Of a stretch of 64,000 nt of DNA, positions 40,983 through 51,635 are shown piece after piece (the first letter of the stretch is position 1; each line of letters begins with the position of its first letter). The DNA lies in contig NC_009436.1 in NCBI RefSeq assembly GCF_000016325.1, positions 3,844,001-3,908,000 on the forward strand, given 5' to 3'. The position numbers and the translations under genes are program-made. Source of the DNA: Enterobacter sp. 638 (GTDB taxonomy: Bacteria > Pseudomonadota > Gammaproteobacteria > Enterobacterales > Enterobacteriaceae). The notes under the pieces were generated by a model. It did no database searches, was not told the DNA's origin, and saw nothing but the letters and a program-made list of their open reading frames with translations.

Positions 40983-41786
40983 ATGCATGAAATAACATTG
41001 ATTCAGGGGATTTCCCTGGCCGCGTTAGTGTTTTTCTTAGGGATTGATTTTTGGCTGGAAGCGCTGTTTCTGTTTCGTCCTATTATCGTTTGTACCCTTA
41101 CCGGGGCGATATTGGGTGATATCCATATCGGCTTGATTACCGGCGGTCTGACTGAGCTGGCATTTGCGGGTCTCACGCCCGCGGGTGGCGTGCAGCCACC
41201 TAACCCCATCATGGCCGGGGTGATGACCACTGTCATTGCCTGGTCTACCGGTGTTGATGCCAAAACCGCCATCGGACTGGGGCTGCCGTTTAGCCTGTTA
41301 ATGCAATACGTCATTCTGTTTTTCTATTCAGCATTCTCCCTGTTTATGTCGAAAGCCGACAGGTATGCGAAAGAGACAAATACCGCGGGATTCGCCCGTC
41401 TTAACTGGACGACCACGCTGATTGTGGCCTGCACTTACGCGGTGATCACGTTCCTCTGCACATACCTTGCTCAAGGGGCGATGCAGGCGCTGGTCAAGGC
41501 CATGCCGGCCTGGCTGACGCACGGATTTGAAGTCGCGGGGGGCATTCTTCCTGCTGTCGGTTTCGGCTTGCTGTTGCGCGTGATGTTCAAAGCGCAGTAC
41601 ATCCCTTACCTGATCGCTGGTTTCTTATTTGTTTGTTACATCCAGGTCAGCAACCTGCTGCCGGTCGCTGTGTTAGGGGCCGGATTTGCGGTGTATGAGT
41701 TCTTTAACGCGAAAGCCAAAAACGCCGCTCAGCCTCAGGCTTCCGCTGCGAAAAAAGATGAAGAGGATTACAGCAATGGGATCTGA
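40983..41786 (+). CDS. agaC: Galactosamine PTS EIIC component AgaC
   Basis: 267 residues as in E. coli; polytopic EIIC (FLGIDFWLEALFLFRPIIVCTLTGAILGDIHIGLITGG, AFAGLTPAGGVQPPNPIMAG). It overlaps agaD by 11 bases, the same overlap length seen between agaW and agaE. Confidence 0.94.
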   Translation: MHEITLIQGISLAALVFFLGIDFWLEALFLFRPIIVCTLTGAILGDIHIGLITGGLTELAFAGLTPAGGVQPPNPIMAGVMTTVIAWSTGVDAKTAIGLGLPFSLLMQYVILFFYSAFSLFMSKADRYAKETNTAGFARLNWTTTLIVACTYAVITFLCTYLAQGAMQALVKAMPAWLTHGFEVAGGILPAVGFGLLLRVMFKAQYIPYLIAGFLFVCYIQVSNLLPVAVLGAGFAVYEFFNAKAKNAAQPQASAAKKDEEDYSNGI

Positions 41787-42567
41787 AATCAGTAAAAAAG
41801 ACATTACGCGCCTGGGGTTCCGTTCTTCACTGCTGCAGGCCAGCTTTAACTACGAGCGTATGCAGGCGGGCGGCTTTACATGGGCGATGTTGCCGATCCT
41901 CAAGAAGATCTACAAAGGCGATAAAGAAGGCCTTAGCGCGGCCATGAAGGACCATCTGGAGTTTATTAACACGCACCCAAACCTGGTGGGATTCCTGATG
42001 GGACTGCTGATCTCCATGGAGGAGAAAGGCGAAAACCGCAGCACGATTAAAGGCCTCAAAGTAGCGCTGTTTGGTCCTATCGCCGGGATCGGCGACGCGA
42101 TTTTCTGGTTTACGCTGTTACCAATTATGGCCGGGATTTGCTCATCGTTTGCCAGCCAGGGCAACCTGTTGGGACCGATTCTGTTCTTCGCCGTCTATCT
42201 CGCCATTTTCTTCCTGCGCGTGGGCTGGACGCACGTTGGCTATACGGTGGGGATAAAAGCGATCGATAAGGTGCGAGAAAATTCGCAGATGATTGCCCGC
42301 TCAGCAACGATTCTGGGGATCACGGTGATCGGCGGGCTGATTGCTTCCTACGTTCATATCAACGTCGTCACCACGTTTGCCATCGATGCCACCCACAACG
42401 TTGCGCTGCAAAAAGACTTCTTCGATAAGGTCTTCCCCAACATTTTACCCATGGGCTATACCTTGTTGATGTACTACCTTTTACGCGTGAAAAAAGCGCA
42501 TCCGGTTCTGCTGATTGCGGTGACATTCGTGCTGGCTATCGCCGGTTCTGCGCTGGGGATTCTGTAA
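41776..42567 (+). CDS. agaD: Galactosamine PTS EIID component AgaD
   Basis: 263 residues from the ATG at 41776. Mannose-family EIID: EISKKDITRLGFRSSLLQASFNYERMQAGGF, FGPIAGIGDAIFWFTLLPIMAG. Paralogue of AgaE (same LLQASFNYERMQA and GIGDA-FW-TLLPI blocks). The stop codon abuts the agaI start. Confidence 0.94.
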   Translation: MGSEISKKDITRLGFRSSLLQASFNYERMQAGGFTWAMLPILKKIYKGDKEGLSAAMKDHLEFINTHPNLVGFLMGLLISMEEKGENRSTIKGLKVALFGPIAGIGDAIFWFTLLPIMAGICSSFASQGNLLGPILFFAVYLAIFFLRVGWTHVGYTVGIKAIDKVRENSQMIARSATILGITVIGGLIASYVHINVVTTFAIDATHNVALQKDFFDKVFPNILPMGYTLLMYYLLRVKKAHPVLLIAVTFVLAIAGSALGIL

Positions 42568-43278
42568 ATGAATGGCATAACGTTCCAGGTACAAAGTGAT
42601 AAGCGCTCGCTCAGCGAAGCCGCCAGCGAGAAATTATTAGCGCTGATTCATCGCAAACCTGACGCCGTCATCTGTCTCGCGACAGGTGCGACGCCTGTGA
42701 TGACCTATCAGCTGTTGGTTGAAAAGATCATCGCACAACAGGTTGATATTAGCCGGATCACCTTCGTCAAGCTGGACGAATGGGTGGGGTTAGCGCCAGA
42801 CAACCCGGCCACCTGCGAGGTTTTCTTGCAGCACCATATTCTCCAGCCACTCGGCATTGCGCCTGAAAACTACATTTCGTTCAGGTCTGACAACGCCGAT
42901 GAACAGGAATGCGCGCGAATTGTGGAGCAAATTGCCCAGCGCGGAGGGTTGGATCTGTGCGTTCTGGGAATCGGCAAAAATGGTCATTTAGGGCTGAACG
43001 AACCGGATGAGAAACTGGAACCCGCCTGTCATATTACGCATCTTGATGAGCGCACCCGGCTCCATGAGATGCTGAAACAGGCAAACGTCCCGGTCGAGAA
43101 AGGGATTACCTTAGGCTTACGCGATATTCTGGCAGCGAGAGAAGTCTTATTGCTGGTTTCTGGCGAAGGGAAACAGCGGGCATTTGCGGCGTTTAAGGAA
43201 GGGAAAGTGACAACCCAAATTCCGGCGTCATTCCTTTGGTTGCATCCGAAAACCACCTGTCTTTACTGCGATATGTGA
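42568..43278 (+). CDS. agaI: Glucosamine-6-P isomerase-like protein AgaI
   Basis: 236 residues (E. coli 251). NagB/6-phosphogluconolactonase fold: ICLATGATPVMTYQLLVEKI, VKLDEWVGL and LCVLGIGKNGHLGLNEP give the NagB active-site segments. Proposed originally as GalN-6-P deaminase, but in E. coli genetic work assigned that role to AgaS and found AgaI dispensable; the physiological role is open. Starts immediately after the agaD stop. Confidence 0.9.
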   Translation: MNGITFQVQSDKRSLSEAASEKLLALIHRKPDAVICLATGATPVMTYQLLVEKIIAQQVDISRITFVKLDEWVGLAPDNPATCEVFLQHHILQPLGIAPENYISFRSDNADEQECARIVEQIAQRGGLDLCVLGIGKNGHLGLNEPDEKLEPACHITHLDERTRLHEMLKQANVPVEKGITLGLRDILAAREVLLLVSGEGKQRAFAAFKEGKVTTQIPASFLWLHPKTTCLYCDM

Positions 43279-43284
43279 ATAGTC

Positions 43285-43312
43285 AGCCGGGCAACGCGAC
43301 GTTTGCCCGGCT
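43285..43312. terminator. Bidirectional terminator agaI / rsmI
   Basis: AGCCGGGCAA (43285-43294) pairs with TTGCCCGGCT (43303-43312) between convergent genes. Confidence 0.75.
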
Positions 43313-43317
43313 CGTTG

Positions 43318-44184
43318 TTACGATTCGCCCTGCTGATCCAGCGCATGCTTATACAGCGCGTTCTTTTTCACGCCGTGGATTTCGGCGGCAAGCGCAGCGG
43401 CTTTTTTCAACGGCAGCTCGGTTTGCAGCAATGCCAGCGTACGCAGCGCTTCGGCTGGCAGCGCCTCTTCCTGCGCTTTATGGCCTTCAACGATCAGTAC
43501 CATTTCACCTTTGCGGCGGTTTTCGTCTTCTTTCACCCAGGCCAGCAGCTCGCCTACCGGCGCGCCGTGGATGTTCTCCCAGGTTTTGGTCAATTCGCGC
43601 GCCAGCACCACATAGCGTGCTTCACCCCACACGGTGACCATGTCTTCTAAACTGTCCAGAAGGCGATGGGTAGACTCATAGAAAATCAGCGTGCGCGGTT
43701 CGGCTTCAAGATCTTTCAGCGTGTCGCGACGGCCTTTCGATTTGGCGGGTAAAAAACCTTCGTAGCAGAAGCGGTCAGAAGGCAAACCTGCGGCGCTCAA
43801 AGCGGCAATCGCGGCACAAGGGCCTGGCAACGGCACGACGCGGATACCGGCTTCGCGACAGGTGCGCACCAGGTGATAACCGGGATCGTTGATCAGCGGC
43901 GTACCAGCATCGGATACCAGCGCGATGTTTTGCCCTTCTTTGAGTTTCGCCACCAGCGTTTCGGCTTTTTGTTGCTCATTGTGATCGTGCAAAGCGAACA
44001 AACGGGCGCTGATCGCGAAATGCTGCAGCAGTAACCCCGTATGACGCGTATCTTCAGCAGCAATTAAATCAACGGCTTGTAATACGGTGAGCGCACGTTG
44101 GGTAATATCAGACAAATTCCCGATAGGAGTAGGTACAATATAAAGCTGGCCTTGAGAATTATCTGCCGTTTCGTGTTGTTTCAT
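43318..44184 (-). CDS. rsmI: 16S rRNA 2'-O-ribose C1402 methyltransferase RsmI
   Basis: 288 residues. Tetrapyrrole-methylase-fold SAM enzyme: [52 protein letters not shown], and [29 protein letters not shown]. With RsmH it makes m4Cm1402 in the decoding centre. Divergent from lpoA, as in E. coli. Confidence 0.96.
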   Translation of the reverse strand: MKQHETADNSQGQLYIVPTPIGNLSDITQRALTVLQAVDLIAAEDTRHTGLLLQHFAISARLFALHDHNEQQKAETLVAKLKEGQNIALVSDAGTPLINDPGYHLVRTCREAGIRVVPLPGPCAAIAALSAAGLPSDRFCYEGFLPAKSKGRRDTLKDLEAEPRTLIFYESTHRLLDSLEDMVTVWGEARYVVLARELTKTWENIHGAPVGELLAWVKEDENRRKGEMVLIVEGHKAQEEALPAEALRTLALLQTELPLKKAAALAAEIHGVKKNALYKHALDQQGES

Positions 44185-44245
44185 TGTTTAGTCCGTATTG
44201 CCGATTTAATATTGAGCATTGCCTAAAAAAATCACTGGATACAGT

Positions 44246-46411
44246 ATGGTACCCTTAACGTTTCTTCGAACAAAAGCTTCGCGCAGCCTTCCTATTATGC
44301 TGGCAGCCCTGATTTTCGCAGGCTGTGGCACTCAGGCGCCCGATCAGACTGCCGCCCATATGCAGGGTTCCGCGCAGGCTGATTCCGGCTTTTATCTGCA
44401 ACAAATGTCGCAGAGCTCAAATGATACCAAGACCAACTGGCAATTACTTGCCATTCGTGCACTGCTGAATGAAGGTAAAACGCAGCAGGCAGTCGATCTG
44501 TATAACCAGTTGCCGCAGGAACTGAACAATACGCAGCGCGGCGAGCAATCGCTGCTGGCGGCTGAGCTGAAAATCGCGCAGAAAGAATATCCGGCGGCGA
44601 AAAAACTGCTGGCGGATATCGATACGAAAGCGCTGGAAAACAACCAACAAGCTCGTTACTGGCAGGCCGTTATCGCTGCCGAACAGGGCCGCCCTTCCCT
44701 GCCACTCCTGCGCGCGCTCATTGCGCAAGAGCCGCTGCTGAGCGGTGCCGACAAGCAGAAAAACATTGATACCACCTGGCAAGCGCTCTCCTCAATGACG
44801 CCGGAACAGTCTCAGGCGCTGGTAATCAACGCTGATGAGAATGTGTTGCAAGGCTGGCTGGATTTGCAGCAGATGTGGTTCAACAACCGCAGCGATCCAA
44901 AAATGCTGAAAGCGGGCATTACCGACTGGCAGACGCGTTACCCGCAAAACCCGGGGGCGAAAATGCTGCCGACGCAGTTGGTCAACGTGCAGAACTTCCA
45001 GCCTGCCTCCGTCAGCAAAATCGCCCTTTTGCTGCCATTGAATGGTCAGGCGGCGGTATTTGGTCGCACCATTCAGCAGGGCTTTGAAGCTGCGAAAAAT
45101 GGCACCACTGCGGTGGCAGGTAACGCCGTTCCTGCACAAGCAGCGCAAGCCGCGAATGTGAACGATGTCATTAGCCCGTCTGCGGTGGAAACCAGCGATT
45201 TGACCTCTGCACAAGCGCCAGCTCAAGGCACGATGCAAAATCCAGTGACCGCTCCGACAACGCCGCCAGCGACCACACAGGCCCCTGCAGAAACCGCAGC
45301 GCCAGCGGAAGCACAAACGCCTGTTGTTCCTCAGGCGGCTCCGGCAACCGATGCGGCAACGGCACAACCACAAACCACGACGCCCGATCAGCAGCCTGCC
45401 GCACAGCCGCAAGCCGTTGCTGCAACGACCGCGAATCCGGGTGCAGAACTGAAAATCTATGACACCAGTTCACAGCCACTCGATCAGGTGCTGGCGCAAG
45501 TTCAGAAGGACGGTGCCAGTATCGTGGTTGGCCCCTTGCTGAAGAACAACGTCGAAGAGTTGATGAAGAGCAACACTTCGCTGAACGTGCTGGCGCTTAA
45601 CCAGCCTGAGCAAGTTCAGAATCGCGCGAATATCTGTTACTTCGCCCTTTCACCAGAAGACGAAGCCCGCGATGCGGCGCGTCATATTCACGAACAAGGA
45701 AAACAGGCCCCGTTGCTGCTGACGCCGCGTAGCGCGCTGGGTGACCGCGTCGCCACCGCGTTTGCTCAGGAATGGCAACAGCTCGGCGGTAATATCGTGT
45801 TGCAGCAGAAATTTGGCTCAACCTCTGAGCTCAGAGCTGGCGTGAACGGCGGGTCAGGTATTGCACTGACCGGCAGCCCGGTTTCGGCCAGTCTGCCGCA
45901 GCAGCAAGGCGTGACCATCGGCGGTCTGACGATTCCAGCGCCACCAACTGACGCGCAAATCAGCGGCGGCGGCAAAGTGGATGCGGCTTATATCGTCGCG
46001 ACGCCAGAAGAAATTGCCTTTATCAAACCGATGATTGCCATGCGCAACGGCAGCCAAAGCGGCGTAACATTGTATGCCAGCTCGCGCAGCGCACAGGGGA
46101 CGGCTGGGCCTGATTTCCGTCTGGAAATGGACGGCCTGCAATACAGCGAAATCCCTATGCTGGCGGGTAGCAACCCGGCGCTGATGCAGCAGGCGCTGAG
46201 CAGCGTACGTAACGACTATTCACTCGCGCGTTTGTACGCGATGGGCGTGGATGCGTGGGCGCTGGCGAACCACTTTACCCAGATGCGTCAGGTGCCGGGC
46301 TTTGAGCTTAACGGCAACACCGGCGATCTGACCGCTACCCAGGATTGTGTGATTAACAGGAAGTTATCATGGCTCAAATACCAGCAGGGGCAGATCGTCC
46401 CGGCAAGTTAA
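44246..46411 (+). CDS. lpoA: Outer-membrane lipoprotein activator of PBP1a, LpoA
   Basis: 721 residues, 43 more than E. coli. Lipoprotein signal with Cys27 (LIFAGC). N-terminal TPR-like helical domain (about residues 45-250), then a periplasmic-binding-fold domain starting [19 protein letters not shown] that activates PBP1a. An Ala/Pro/Thr/Gln-rich insert at residues 285-400 is about 40 residues longer than in E. coli and accounts for the size. The start at 44246 gives the normal lipoprotein signal. The 3' end overlaps yraN by 43 bases. Confidence 0.95.
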   Translation: MVPLTFLRTKASRSLPIMLAALIFAGCGTQAPDQTAAHMQGSAQADSGFYLQQMSQSSNDTKTNWQLLAIRALLNEGKTQQAVDLYNQLPQELNNTQRGEQSLLAAELKIAQKEYPAAKKLLADIDTKALENNQQARYWQAVIAAEQGRPSLPLLRALIAQEPLLSGADKQKNIDTTWQALSSMTPEQSQALVINADENVLQGWLDLQQMWFNNRSDPKMLKAGITDWQTRYPQNPGAKMLPTQLVNVQNFQPASVSKIALLLPLNGQAAVFGRTIQQGFEAAKNGTTAVAGNAVPAQAAQAANVNDVISPSAVETSDLTSAQAPAQGTMQNPVTAPTTPPATTQAPAETAAPAEAQTPVVPQAAPATDAATAQPQTTTPDQQPAAQPQAVAATTANPGAELKIYDTSSQPLDQVLAQVQKDGASIVVGPLLKNNVEELMKSNTSLNVLALNQPEQVQNRANICYFALSPEDEARDAARHIHEQGKQAPLLLTPRSALGDRVATAFAQEWQQLGGNIVLQQKFGSTSELRAGVNGGSGIALTGSPVSASLPQQQGVTIGGLTIPAPPTDAQISGGGKVDAAYIVATPEEIAFIKPMIAMRNGSQSGVTLYASSRSAQGTAGPDFRLEMDGLQYSEIPMLAGSNPALMQQALSSVRNDYSLARLYAMGVDAWALANHFTQMRQVPGFELNGNTGDLTATQDCVINRKLSWLKYQQGQIVPAS

Positions 46412-46764
46412 GCCGCAAACAGACGGGCGACGCGTGGGAGCTAAAAGCGCGTCGCTGGCTGGAAGGCAAAGGACTGCGTTTTATCGCCGCTAACGTTCAC
46501 GGACGTGGCGGCGAAATTGATCTGATCATGAAAGACGGTCAGGTTATCGTGTTTATTGAGGTACGTTTCCGACAGTCGTCCCGATTTGGTGGCGCTGCCG
46601 CCAGCGTGACGCTCGCCAAACAACATAAATTATTACAGACTGCCCACTTGTGGCTTGCCCGCCATAATGGGAGTTTTGATACTGTGGATTGCCGGTTCGA
46701 TGTGGTAGCCTTCACCGGAAACGACATCGAGTGGCTTAAAAACGCTTTTGGCGAAGACGCATAA
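46369..46764 (+). CDS. yraN: UPF0102 family endonuclease-fold protein YraN
   Basis: 131 residues. Restriction-endonuclease-like fold with the D...ExK-type motif: [24 protein letters not shown] (the Lys is replaced by Arg as in other enterobacterial YraN). Function in vivo unknown; Holliday-junction-resolvase similarity is often noted. Starts inside the lpoA 3' end. Confidence 0.92.
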   Translation: MAQIPAGADRPGKLSRKQTGDAWELKARRWLEGKGLRFIAANVHGRGGEIDLIMKDGQVIVFIEVRFRQSSRFGGAAASVTLAKQHKLLQTAHLWLARHNGSFDTVDCRFDVVAFTGNDIEWLKNAFGEDA

Positions 46765-46784
46765 TTAAGATTTAAAGGGATAAC

Positions 46785-47375
46785 GTGCTCGAAAGAATTA
46801 AGGTTTGCTTCACAGAAAGCATTCAAACTCAGATTGCAGCGGCGGAAGCCCTCCCGGAAGCTATATCACGCGCAGCAATGACGCTGGTGCAATCCCTGCT
46901 CAATGGCAACAAAATCCTCTGTTGTGGCAACGGCACCTCCGCCGCCAACGCACAGCATTTTGCTGCCAGCATGATCAATCGTTTTGAAACAGAACGCCCT
47001 AGTTTACCTGCCATTGCACTTAATACCGATAATGTGGTCTTAACCGCGATTGCCAACGATCGTCTTCATGATGAAATCTACGCAAAACAGGTTCGAGCCT
47101 TAGGCCACGCCGGGGATATTCTGCTGGCGATTTCTACGCGCGGAAATAGCCGTGATATCGTGAAAGCCGTCGAAGCTGCCGTGACGCGTGATATGACTAT
47201 TGTCGCGCTAACAGGATATGACGGTGGTGAACTGGCAGGCCTTTTAGGCCCGCAGGATGTGGAAATTCGCATTCCCTCTCATCGCAGTGCGCGCATTCAG
47301 GAAATGCACATGCTGACGGTGAACTGTCTATGCGATTTGATTGATAACACGCTTTTCCCTCACCAGGATGATTAA
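46785..47375 (+). CDS. diaA: DnaA initiator-associating protein DiaA
   Basis: 196 residues as in E. coli, starting at a GTG at 46785. Single SIS domain: [25 protein letters not shown] and [20 protein letters not shown]. Binds several DnaA molecules at oriC as a tetramer and promotes timely replication initiation. Conserved order lpoA-yraN-diaA-dolP. Confidence 0.95.
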   Translation: MLERIKVCFTESIQTQIAAAEALPEAISRAAMTLVQSLLNGNKILCCGNGTSAANAQHFAASMINRFETERPSLPAIALNTDNVVLTAIANDRLHDEIYAKQVRALGHAGDILLAISTRGNSRDIVKAVEAAVTRDMTIVALTGYDGGELAGLLGPQDVEIRIPSHRSARIQEMHMLTVNCLCDLIDNTLFPHQDD

Positions 47376-47384
47376 GGAGTACTA

Positions 47385-47960
47385 ATGAAGGCATTAACGC
47401 CCCTCGCAGTCCTTATTTCTGCGCTGCTGCTTCAAGGATGTATCGCTGCGGCTGTGGTAGGTACAGCGGCTGTCGGCACCAAAGCAGCAACCGATCCGCG
47501 CTCTGTGGGTACTCAAGTCGATGACGGCACGCTGGAACTGCGCGTCAACAGCGCCCTGTCGAAAGACGAACAAATTAAGAAAGAAGCCCGCATTAACGTG
47601 ACCGCTTATCAGGGCAAAGTGCTGCTGGCAGGCCAGGCTCCCAATCTGGAGCTGGCTGCCCGCGCGAAGCAAATCGCCATGGGCGTAGAAGGCACCACGG
47701 AAGTGTTCAACGAAGTTCGCCAGGGTCAGCCTATTGGTCTGGGAACGGCATCGTCGGATACCTGGATCACCACCAAAGTGCGTTCACAGCTGTTGGGTAG
47801 CGATCAGGTGAAATCCTCCAACGTGAAAGTCACCACCGAGAATGGCGAAGTGTTCTTGCTCGGCCTGGTCACCGATCGTGAAGGCAAAGCCGCGGCCGAT
47901 ACCGCCAGCCGTGTGAGCGGCGTGAAGCACGTGACAACCGCATTTACCTATATTAAGTAA
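47385..47960 (+). CDS. dolP: Division/outer-membrane lipoprotein DolP (YraP)
   Basis: 191 residues. Lipobox Cys19 (LLLQGC). Two BON domains: LELRVNSALSKDEQIKKEARINV...GKVLLAGQAPN and WITTKVRSQLLGSDQVKSSNVKV...GEVFLLGLVTDREG. It binds anionic phospholipids at the division site, supports BAM, and is sigma-E regulated in E. coli. Nine bases after diaA. Confidence 0.95.
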   Translation: MKALTPLAVLISALLLQGCIAAAVVGTAAVGTKAATDPRSVGTQVDDGTLELRVNSALSKDEQIKKEARINVTAYQGKVLLAGQAPNLELAARAKQIAMGVEGTTEVFNEVRQGQPIGLGTASSDTWITTKVRSQLLGSDQVKSSNVKVTTENGEVFLLGLVTDREGKAAADTASRVSGVKHVTTAFTYIK

Positions 47961-47980
47961 ACGCGTTTGCGTGATAAGAC

Positions 47981-48006
47981 AAACCCGGCGGAAGCCGGGT
48001 TTTTTG
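47981..48006 (+). terminator. Terminator after dolP
   Basis: AAACCCGGC-GGAA-GCCGGGTTTTTT. Also faces the convergent yraQ end. Confidence 0.9.
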
Positions 48007-48008
48007 TT

Positions 48009-49046
48009 TTACAGCAGCGCAATACTGCCTGTTATCACGCCACTTAACGCGACCAGCAACCCCGTCAACCAAAGCGCTTTCGCCGGGAATGACTTGCGCA
48101 GCATGATAAGCGACGGAAGGCTCACGGCTGGCAGCGTGATTAACAGTGCTAGCGCGGGAGCGGTACCCATACCGGCGAGCATCATCGTCTGCACAATCGG
48201 AATTTCAGCCGCAGTCGGAATCACAAACAAGCATCCGGCCACCGCCATCGCAATCACCCACAGCAGCGTGTTATCGATCGCGCCGTCTGCGTGAGGGAAT
48301 AACCAGACGCGTGCCGCGCCTAACACGAGTACCGCAAGGATATACACCGGGATGGTGCTCCAGAAAAGCTGCCACAACGTTTTTCCCCAGCGGGCAAAGA
48401 ATCCGCCCTGCGCTTCAGGCGTGACGACGTCTACGGGCGCTGGCAGGGCATCTTTATCTTTAAACAGATACTGGACTACAGAGGCCACAATCAGCACGGT
48501 CAGTAGCCCGGCCACCAGGCGGATCAACGCAAAGTGCCAGCCGAGCACAAAGCCCATAAAGACCAGCGTGGCGGGATTGAGCACCGGGTTTCCCATCCAG
48601 AATGCCAGCGCGCCACCCATTGATACCTGCTGACGCCGCATGCCAGCCGTCACGGGCGCTGCGCAGCAGGAGCACATCATGCCGGGCAGCGAGAAAATCG
48701 TCCCCAACAGCGTGCCCTGAAAACGCGGCTGGCCTAACGTTCGCATCAGCCAGTTGCGCGGAATTAGCACCTGAATCAGCGATCCCAGCAACACGCCCAG
48801 CACCGCGGCTTTCCATACGGCGAGGAAATAGACCATCGCGTAATCCCACGCCGCCTGCAACGGGCTAGCGTCCGGCTGGGCGAGTATGGATTTGCCTATG
48901 CTGTGAGTATCGGCAGCGGTGAAGGCTTTACCGTAATAGGGCTGCCATTTCACATACCAAAGACCGACGATAACGACGAGAAAAAAGAGTGCGGGTTTCC
49001 ACCACTGAAAGGGGGTTGCCGCCTGAGATGAAGACTGACCAGTCAT
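48009..49046 (-). CDS. yraQ: Two-component membrane permease complex subunit-like YraQ
   Basis: 345 residues. Permease family (DUF318/ArsP-like) with eight or more hydrophobic segments, MMCSCCAAPVTAGMRRQQVSMGGALAFWMGNPVLNPATLVFMG being the Cys-rich family signature seen in organoarsenical-type permeases. Substrate not established. Convergent with dolP. Confidence 0.88.
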   Translation of the reverse strand: MTGQSSSQAATPFQWWKPALFFLVVIVGLWYVKWQPYYGKAFTAADTHSIGKSILAQPDASPLQAAWDYAMVYFLAVWKAAVLGVLLGSLIQVLIPRNWLMRTLGQPRFQGTLLGTIFSLPGMMCSCCAAPVTAGMRRQQVSMGGALAFWMGNPVLNPATLVFMGFVLGWHFALIRLVAGLLTVLIVASVVQYLFKDKDALPAPVDVVTPEAQGGFFARWGKTLWQLFWSTIPVYILAVLVLGAARVWLFPHADGAIDNTLLWVIAMAVAGCLFVIPTAAEIPIVQTMMLAGMGTAPALALLITLPAVSLPSLIMLRKSFPAKALWLTGLLVALSGVITGSIALL

Positions 49047-49085
49047 AACCTATCCCGGGGAGAGTCATTAATGAGCCGGGGGATT

Positions 49086-49730
49086 TTACGCCTCACCTTT
49101 TGCAATTTCACGCAGTTTTGCCGAGGGTATAATGTTGACCCCTTCCTGCGTCGGAGAAAACGCCTCGTGCAACATGGCACGCGCAACATCTCTCGCCTGA
49201 ATAGATTTCCAGTTTCCGGGAAAAAGCTGGAACAACGGCGCAAAAATCGATTCATTGAAGCGCTGCTTATCGCGATCCCCGAGCAGCATAGACGGACGCA
49301 CAATGGTCAGCCGTTCCCAGTTTTGCGCGATCAATGCGTCTTCCATTTTCCCTTTCACCTGATTGTAGAAAAAGGGAGAACGAGCATTGGCGCCCATTGA
49401 GCTGACCACCAGAAAATGTTTCGCTCCCAACTTTTTCGCCGTGAGCGCTGTATCCACCACCAGCGTATAGTCGGCATGAATAAACGCCTCTTTGCTTCCA
49501 GCTGCACGACGCGTGGTGCCAAGACAGCAAAAAGCGATATCAATTGGATCCTTGACCTGCGCCAGAGCATCGGTGAGCTGGGGATCGTAAGGGTTAAAGA
49601 CGCCTGAAATATCGGTCAATGGGCGGCGTGTCGGGGCGGCGATGTAATTGACTTTGCGCTCCTGCATCAACAGCCGTAACAAATGGCCGCCGACCAGCCC
49701 GGTTGTGCCTGTAATCAATACCTGGCTCAT
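49086..49730 (-). CDS. yraR: NAD(P)-binding SDR-like oxidoreductase YraR
   Basis: 214 residues from the ATG at 49730. Atypical short-chain dehydrogenase/NmrA-like fold: [22 protein letters not shown] nucleotide-binding motif at the N-terminus, [16 protein letters not shown], and [19 protein letters not shown] in the catalytic region. Substrate unknown. The frame continues 37 codons upstream without family similarity, so I reject the longer start. Confidence 0.88.
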   Translation of the reverse strand: MSQVLITGTTGLVGGHLLRLLMQERKVNYIAAPTRRPLTDISGVFNPYDPQLTDALAQVKDPIDIAFCCLGTTRRAAGSKEAFIHADYTLVVDTALTAKKLGAKHFLVVSSMGANARSPFFYNQVKGKMEDALIAQNWERLTIVRPSMLLGDRDKQRFNESIFAPLFQLFPGNWKSIQARDVARAMLHEAFSPTQEGVNIIPSAKLREIAKGEA

Positions 49731-49856
49731 TTTATCTCCTTTACAGATTAGTCCGTATGCGGTTTCAGCCTGTTCGACCACACTGAGTAGTCTGTTGGGT
49801 AAGTATTTACCACAAACGCAGAAAAAGCTGTCTGAAGCCAAAACAACGGAGGAAAC

Positions 49857-50375
49857 ATGAGCAAGAAAATAGCGGTCTTGATCACCGACGAGTTTGAAGA
49901 TTCAGAATTCACCTCGCCTGCTGAGGCGTTCCGCAAAGCGGGACATGAAGTTGTGACAATAGATACACAGGCGGGGAAAACGGTGAAAGGCCATAAAGGC
50001 GAGGCTAACGTGACAATCGATAAGTCCATTGACGACGTCACAGCGGCTGAGTTCGACGCGCTTTTACTACCAGGCGGCCATTCGCCGGATACCCTGCGCG
50101 GTGACGAGCGCTTTGTCACGTTTACCCGTGATTTTGTCGCCAGCGGCAAACCGGTCTTCGCGATCTGTCATGGGCCGCAACTGCTGATCAGCGCCGAAGT
50201 GGTGCGCGGGCGCAAACTGACGGCCGTTAAACCGATCGTGATTGATCTTAAAAACGCGGGTGCCGACTTCTATGATCAAGAGGTGGTGGTCGATCAGGAT
50301 CAGCTTGTGACCAGCCGTACACCGGACGATCTGCCCGCATTTAATCGTGAGGCGTTGCGCTTACTCGGCGCGTAG
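49857..50375 (+). CDS. yhbO: Protein/nucleotide deglycase 2 (DJ-1/PfpI family) YhbO
   Basis: 172 residues. DJ-1/ThiJ/PfpI fold: nucleophile Cys104 in [10 protein letters not shown] with the following His105, and [12 protein letters not shown]. Proposed in E. coli to repair methylglyoxal- and glyoxal-glycated protein and nucleic acid; helps survival under several stresses. The last 15 bases overlap the end of convergent yhbP. Confidence 0.94.
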   Translation: MSKKIAVLITDEFEDSEFTSPAEAFRKAGHEVVTIDTQAGKTVKGHKGEANVTIDKSIDDVTAAEFDALLLPGGHSPDTLRGDERFVTFTRDFVASGKPVFAICHGPQLLISAEVVRGRKLTAVKPIVIDLKNAGADFYDQEVVVDQDQLVTSRTPDDLPAFNREALRLLGA

Positions 50376-50789
50376 CCAGTGAAGCTTTTTACCAAAGCCC
50401 AGGGTGTTGTCAGTGAACTTGAGCTCGTCAGGACGAATTTCCCAGACGGGCGCTGACAACGCCAAAGCCACCGGAAAGCGGCGTGTGTACTGCCTGCGCA
50501 TGCTGTCGCTTTCCTCACCTTCCAGACGACGAATCTCACCCTGAAACTGGACGCCGCGAATCAGCGCGACGTTTTTCGGCTGCCCGTTAATTGTCCCGGC
50601 GACTTTTGCTCTCGTCCCGGTCATCTGCGCATGGCGCGTTTTGTCTTCGCTTAAGACGTAAAACGCAACGCGATCAGGATCGTAGTAATAAAACGCGTTA
50701 GCGCACCACAGCTCGCCCTCATGGTGCACGCACCAGGTCACGACATGCTGCTTTGCCAGCCAGCGGTTAATGGCGGCCAGAGTTTCCAT
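50361..50789 (-). CDS. yhbP: Pyridoxamine-5'-phosphate-oxidase-like protein YhbP
   Basis: 142 residues (E. coli 147). Split-barrel flavin-binding-like fold of the UPF0306 family; [26 protein letters not shown] and [32 protein letters not shown] are the family blocks. Function unknown. The tail is truncated relative to E. coli and runs into yhbO. Confidence 0.88.
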   Translation of the reverse strand: METLAAINRWLAKQHVVTWCVHHEGELWCANAFYYYDPDRVAFYVLSEDKTRHAQMTGTRAKVAGTINGQPKNVALIRGVQFQGEIRRLEGEESDSMRRQYTRRFPVALALSAPVWEIRPDELKFTDNTLGFGKKLHWLRAE

Positions 50790-50836
50790 TTTTGCTCTCT
50801 CTCATGCTATGGTGCGTTCACCTTAAGATACTGAAT

Positions 50837-51145
50837 ATGCTTACCGTGTGCTGGTTTCTCTATCTCGTCAGAACGGCTGATAACGCGCTTTACACCGGAA
50901 TTACCACCGACGTCGGGCGGCGTTTCCTTGAACATCAAACAGGGAAAGGCGCGAAAGCGCTGCGGGGAAAAGGTGAACTCTCACTGGCCTTTTCCGCGCC
51001 CGTTGGCGAGCGCTCACTGGCGCTGAAGATGGAGTACCGCATTAAGCAGCTGACGAAGCGTCAGAAAGAGCGCCTCGTCGCCGGGGACGGTTCGTTTGAG
51101 GCGCTATACGAAAGCCTGCAAACGCCGCCTGTTAAACGCGATTAA
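50837..51145 (+). CDS. yhbQ: GIY-YIG endonuclease-domain protein YhbQ
   Basis: 102 residues from the ATG at 50837. SLX1-like GIY-YIG domain: [40 protein letters not shown] has the two Tyr, the Arg and the spacing of the nuclease core; [10 protein letters not shown] follows. E. coli YhbQ is small and poorly characterised. Its ribosome binding site is weak. It overlaps yhbS at the 3' end by 14 bases. Confidence 0.88.
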   Translation: MLTVCWFLYLVRTADNALYTGITTDVGRRFLEHQTGKGAKALRGKGELSLAFSAPVGERSLALKMEYRIKQLTKRQKERLVAGDGSFEALYESLQTPPVKRD

Positions 51146-51635
51146 AGTGGTCGTGATACTCAACCAGACCGCTGACGCCGTTCAGTGCGTCATCCGCCAG
51201 ACGATGCACCTGGAATGCGGTCTCCGTATTCGGCCAGCGGCAATGCAAATCGTACGGCGCAGCCGGTTCGAATCCCAGACGCCCATAAAACGCCGGATCG
51301 CCCAGCGCAACCACCGCCGCATAACCAAATTCATTCAGTGAATCCAGTCCTTCATAGACCAGCTTACGTGCCAGACCCTGACCGCGATAGTTTTCATCGA
51401 CCGCCAGCGGAGCCATTCCAACCCATTGCAACTCTTCACCCTGAACGGCAACCGGACTAAATGCTACGTAGCCAACCACCTGACCTTCGTCATCGGTGGC
51501 CACCAGCCCCAAGGTGATCAATCCGTCTTCACGGAGATCGTGCACCAGCCGTGCCTCACTCTCTTGCGCAAACGAACGACGTAACAATGCATCGATACCC
51601 GGGGCATCAATCCCTATTTCAACTCGAATCAGCAT
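51132..51635 (-). CDS. yhbS: GNAT-family N-acetyltransferase YhbS
   Basis: 167 residues. Acetyl-CoA binding motif region [30 protein letters not shown] (Q/R-x-x-G-x-G/A), and [16 protein letters not shown]. Substrate not established. The start overlaps the ubiT stop by seven bases, so ubiT-yhbS is one transcript. Confidence 0.9.
   Translation of the reverse strand: MLIRVEIGIDAPGIDALLRRSFAQESEARLVHDLREDGLITLGLVATDDEGQVVGYVAFSPVAVQGEELQWVGMAPLAVDENYRGQGLARKLVYEGLDSLNEFGYAAVVALGDPAFYGRLGFEPAAPYDLHCRWPNTETAFQVHRLADDALNGVSGLVEYHDHFNRV

Noticed and set aside
44792..45412. Arg/Cys-rich 206-codon minus-strand frame in lpoA
   Set aside because: Shadow of the Ala/Pro/Gln-rich linker of lpoA; extreme composition and no initiation signal.
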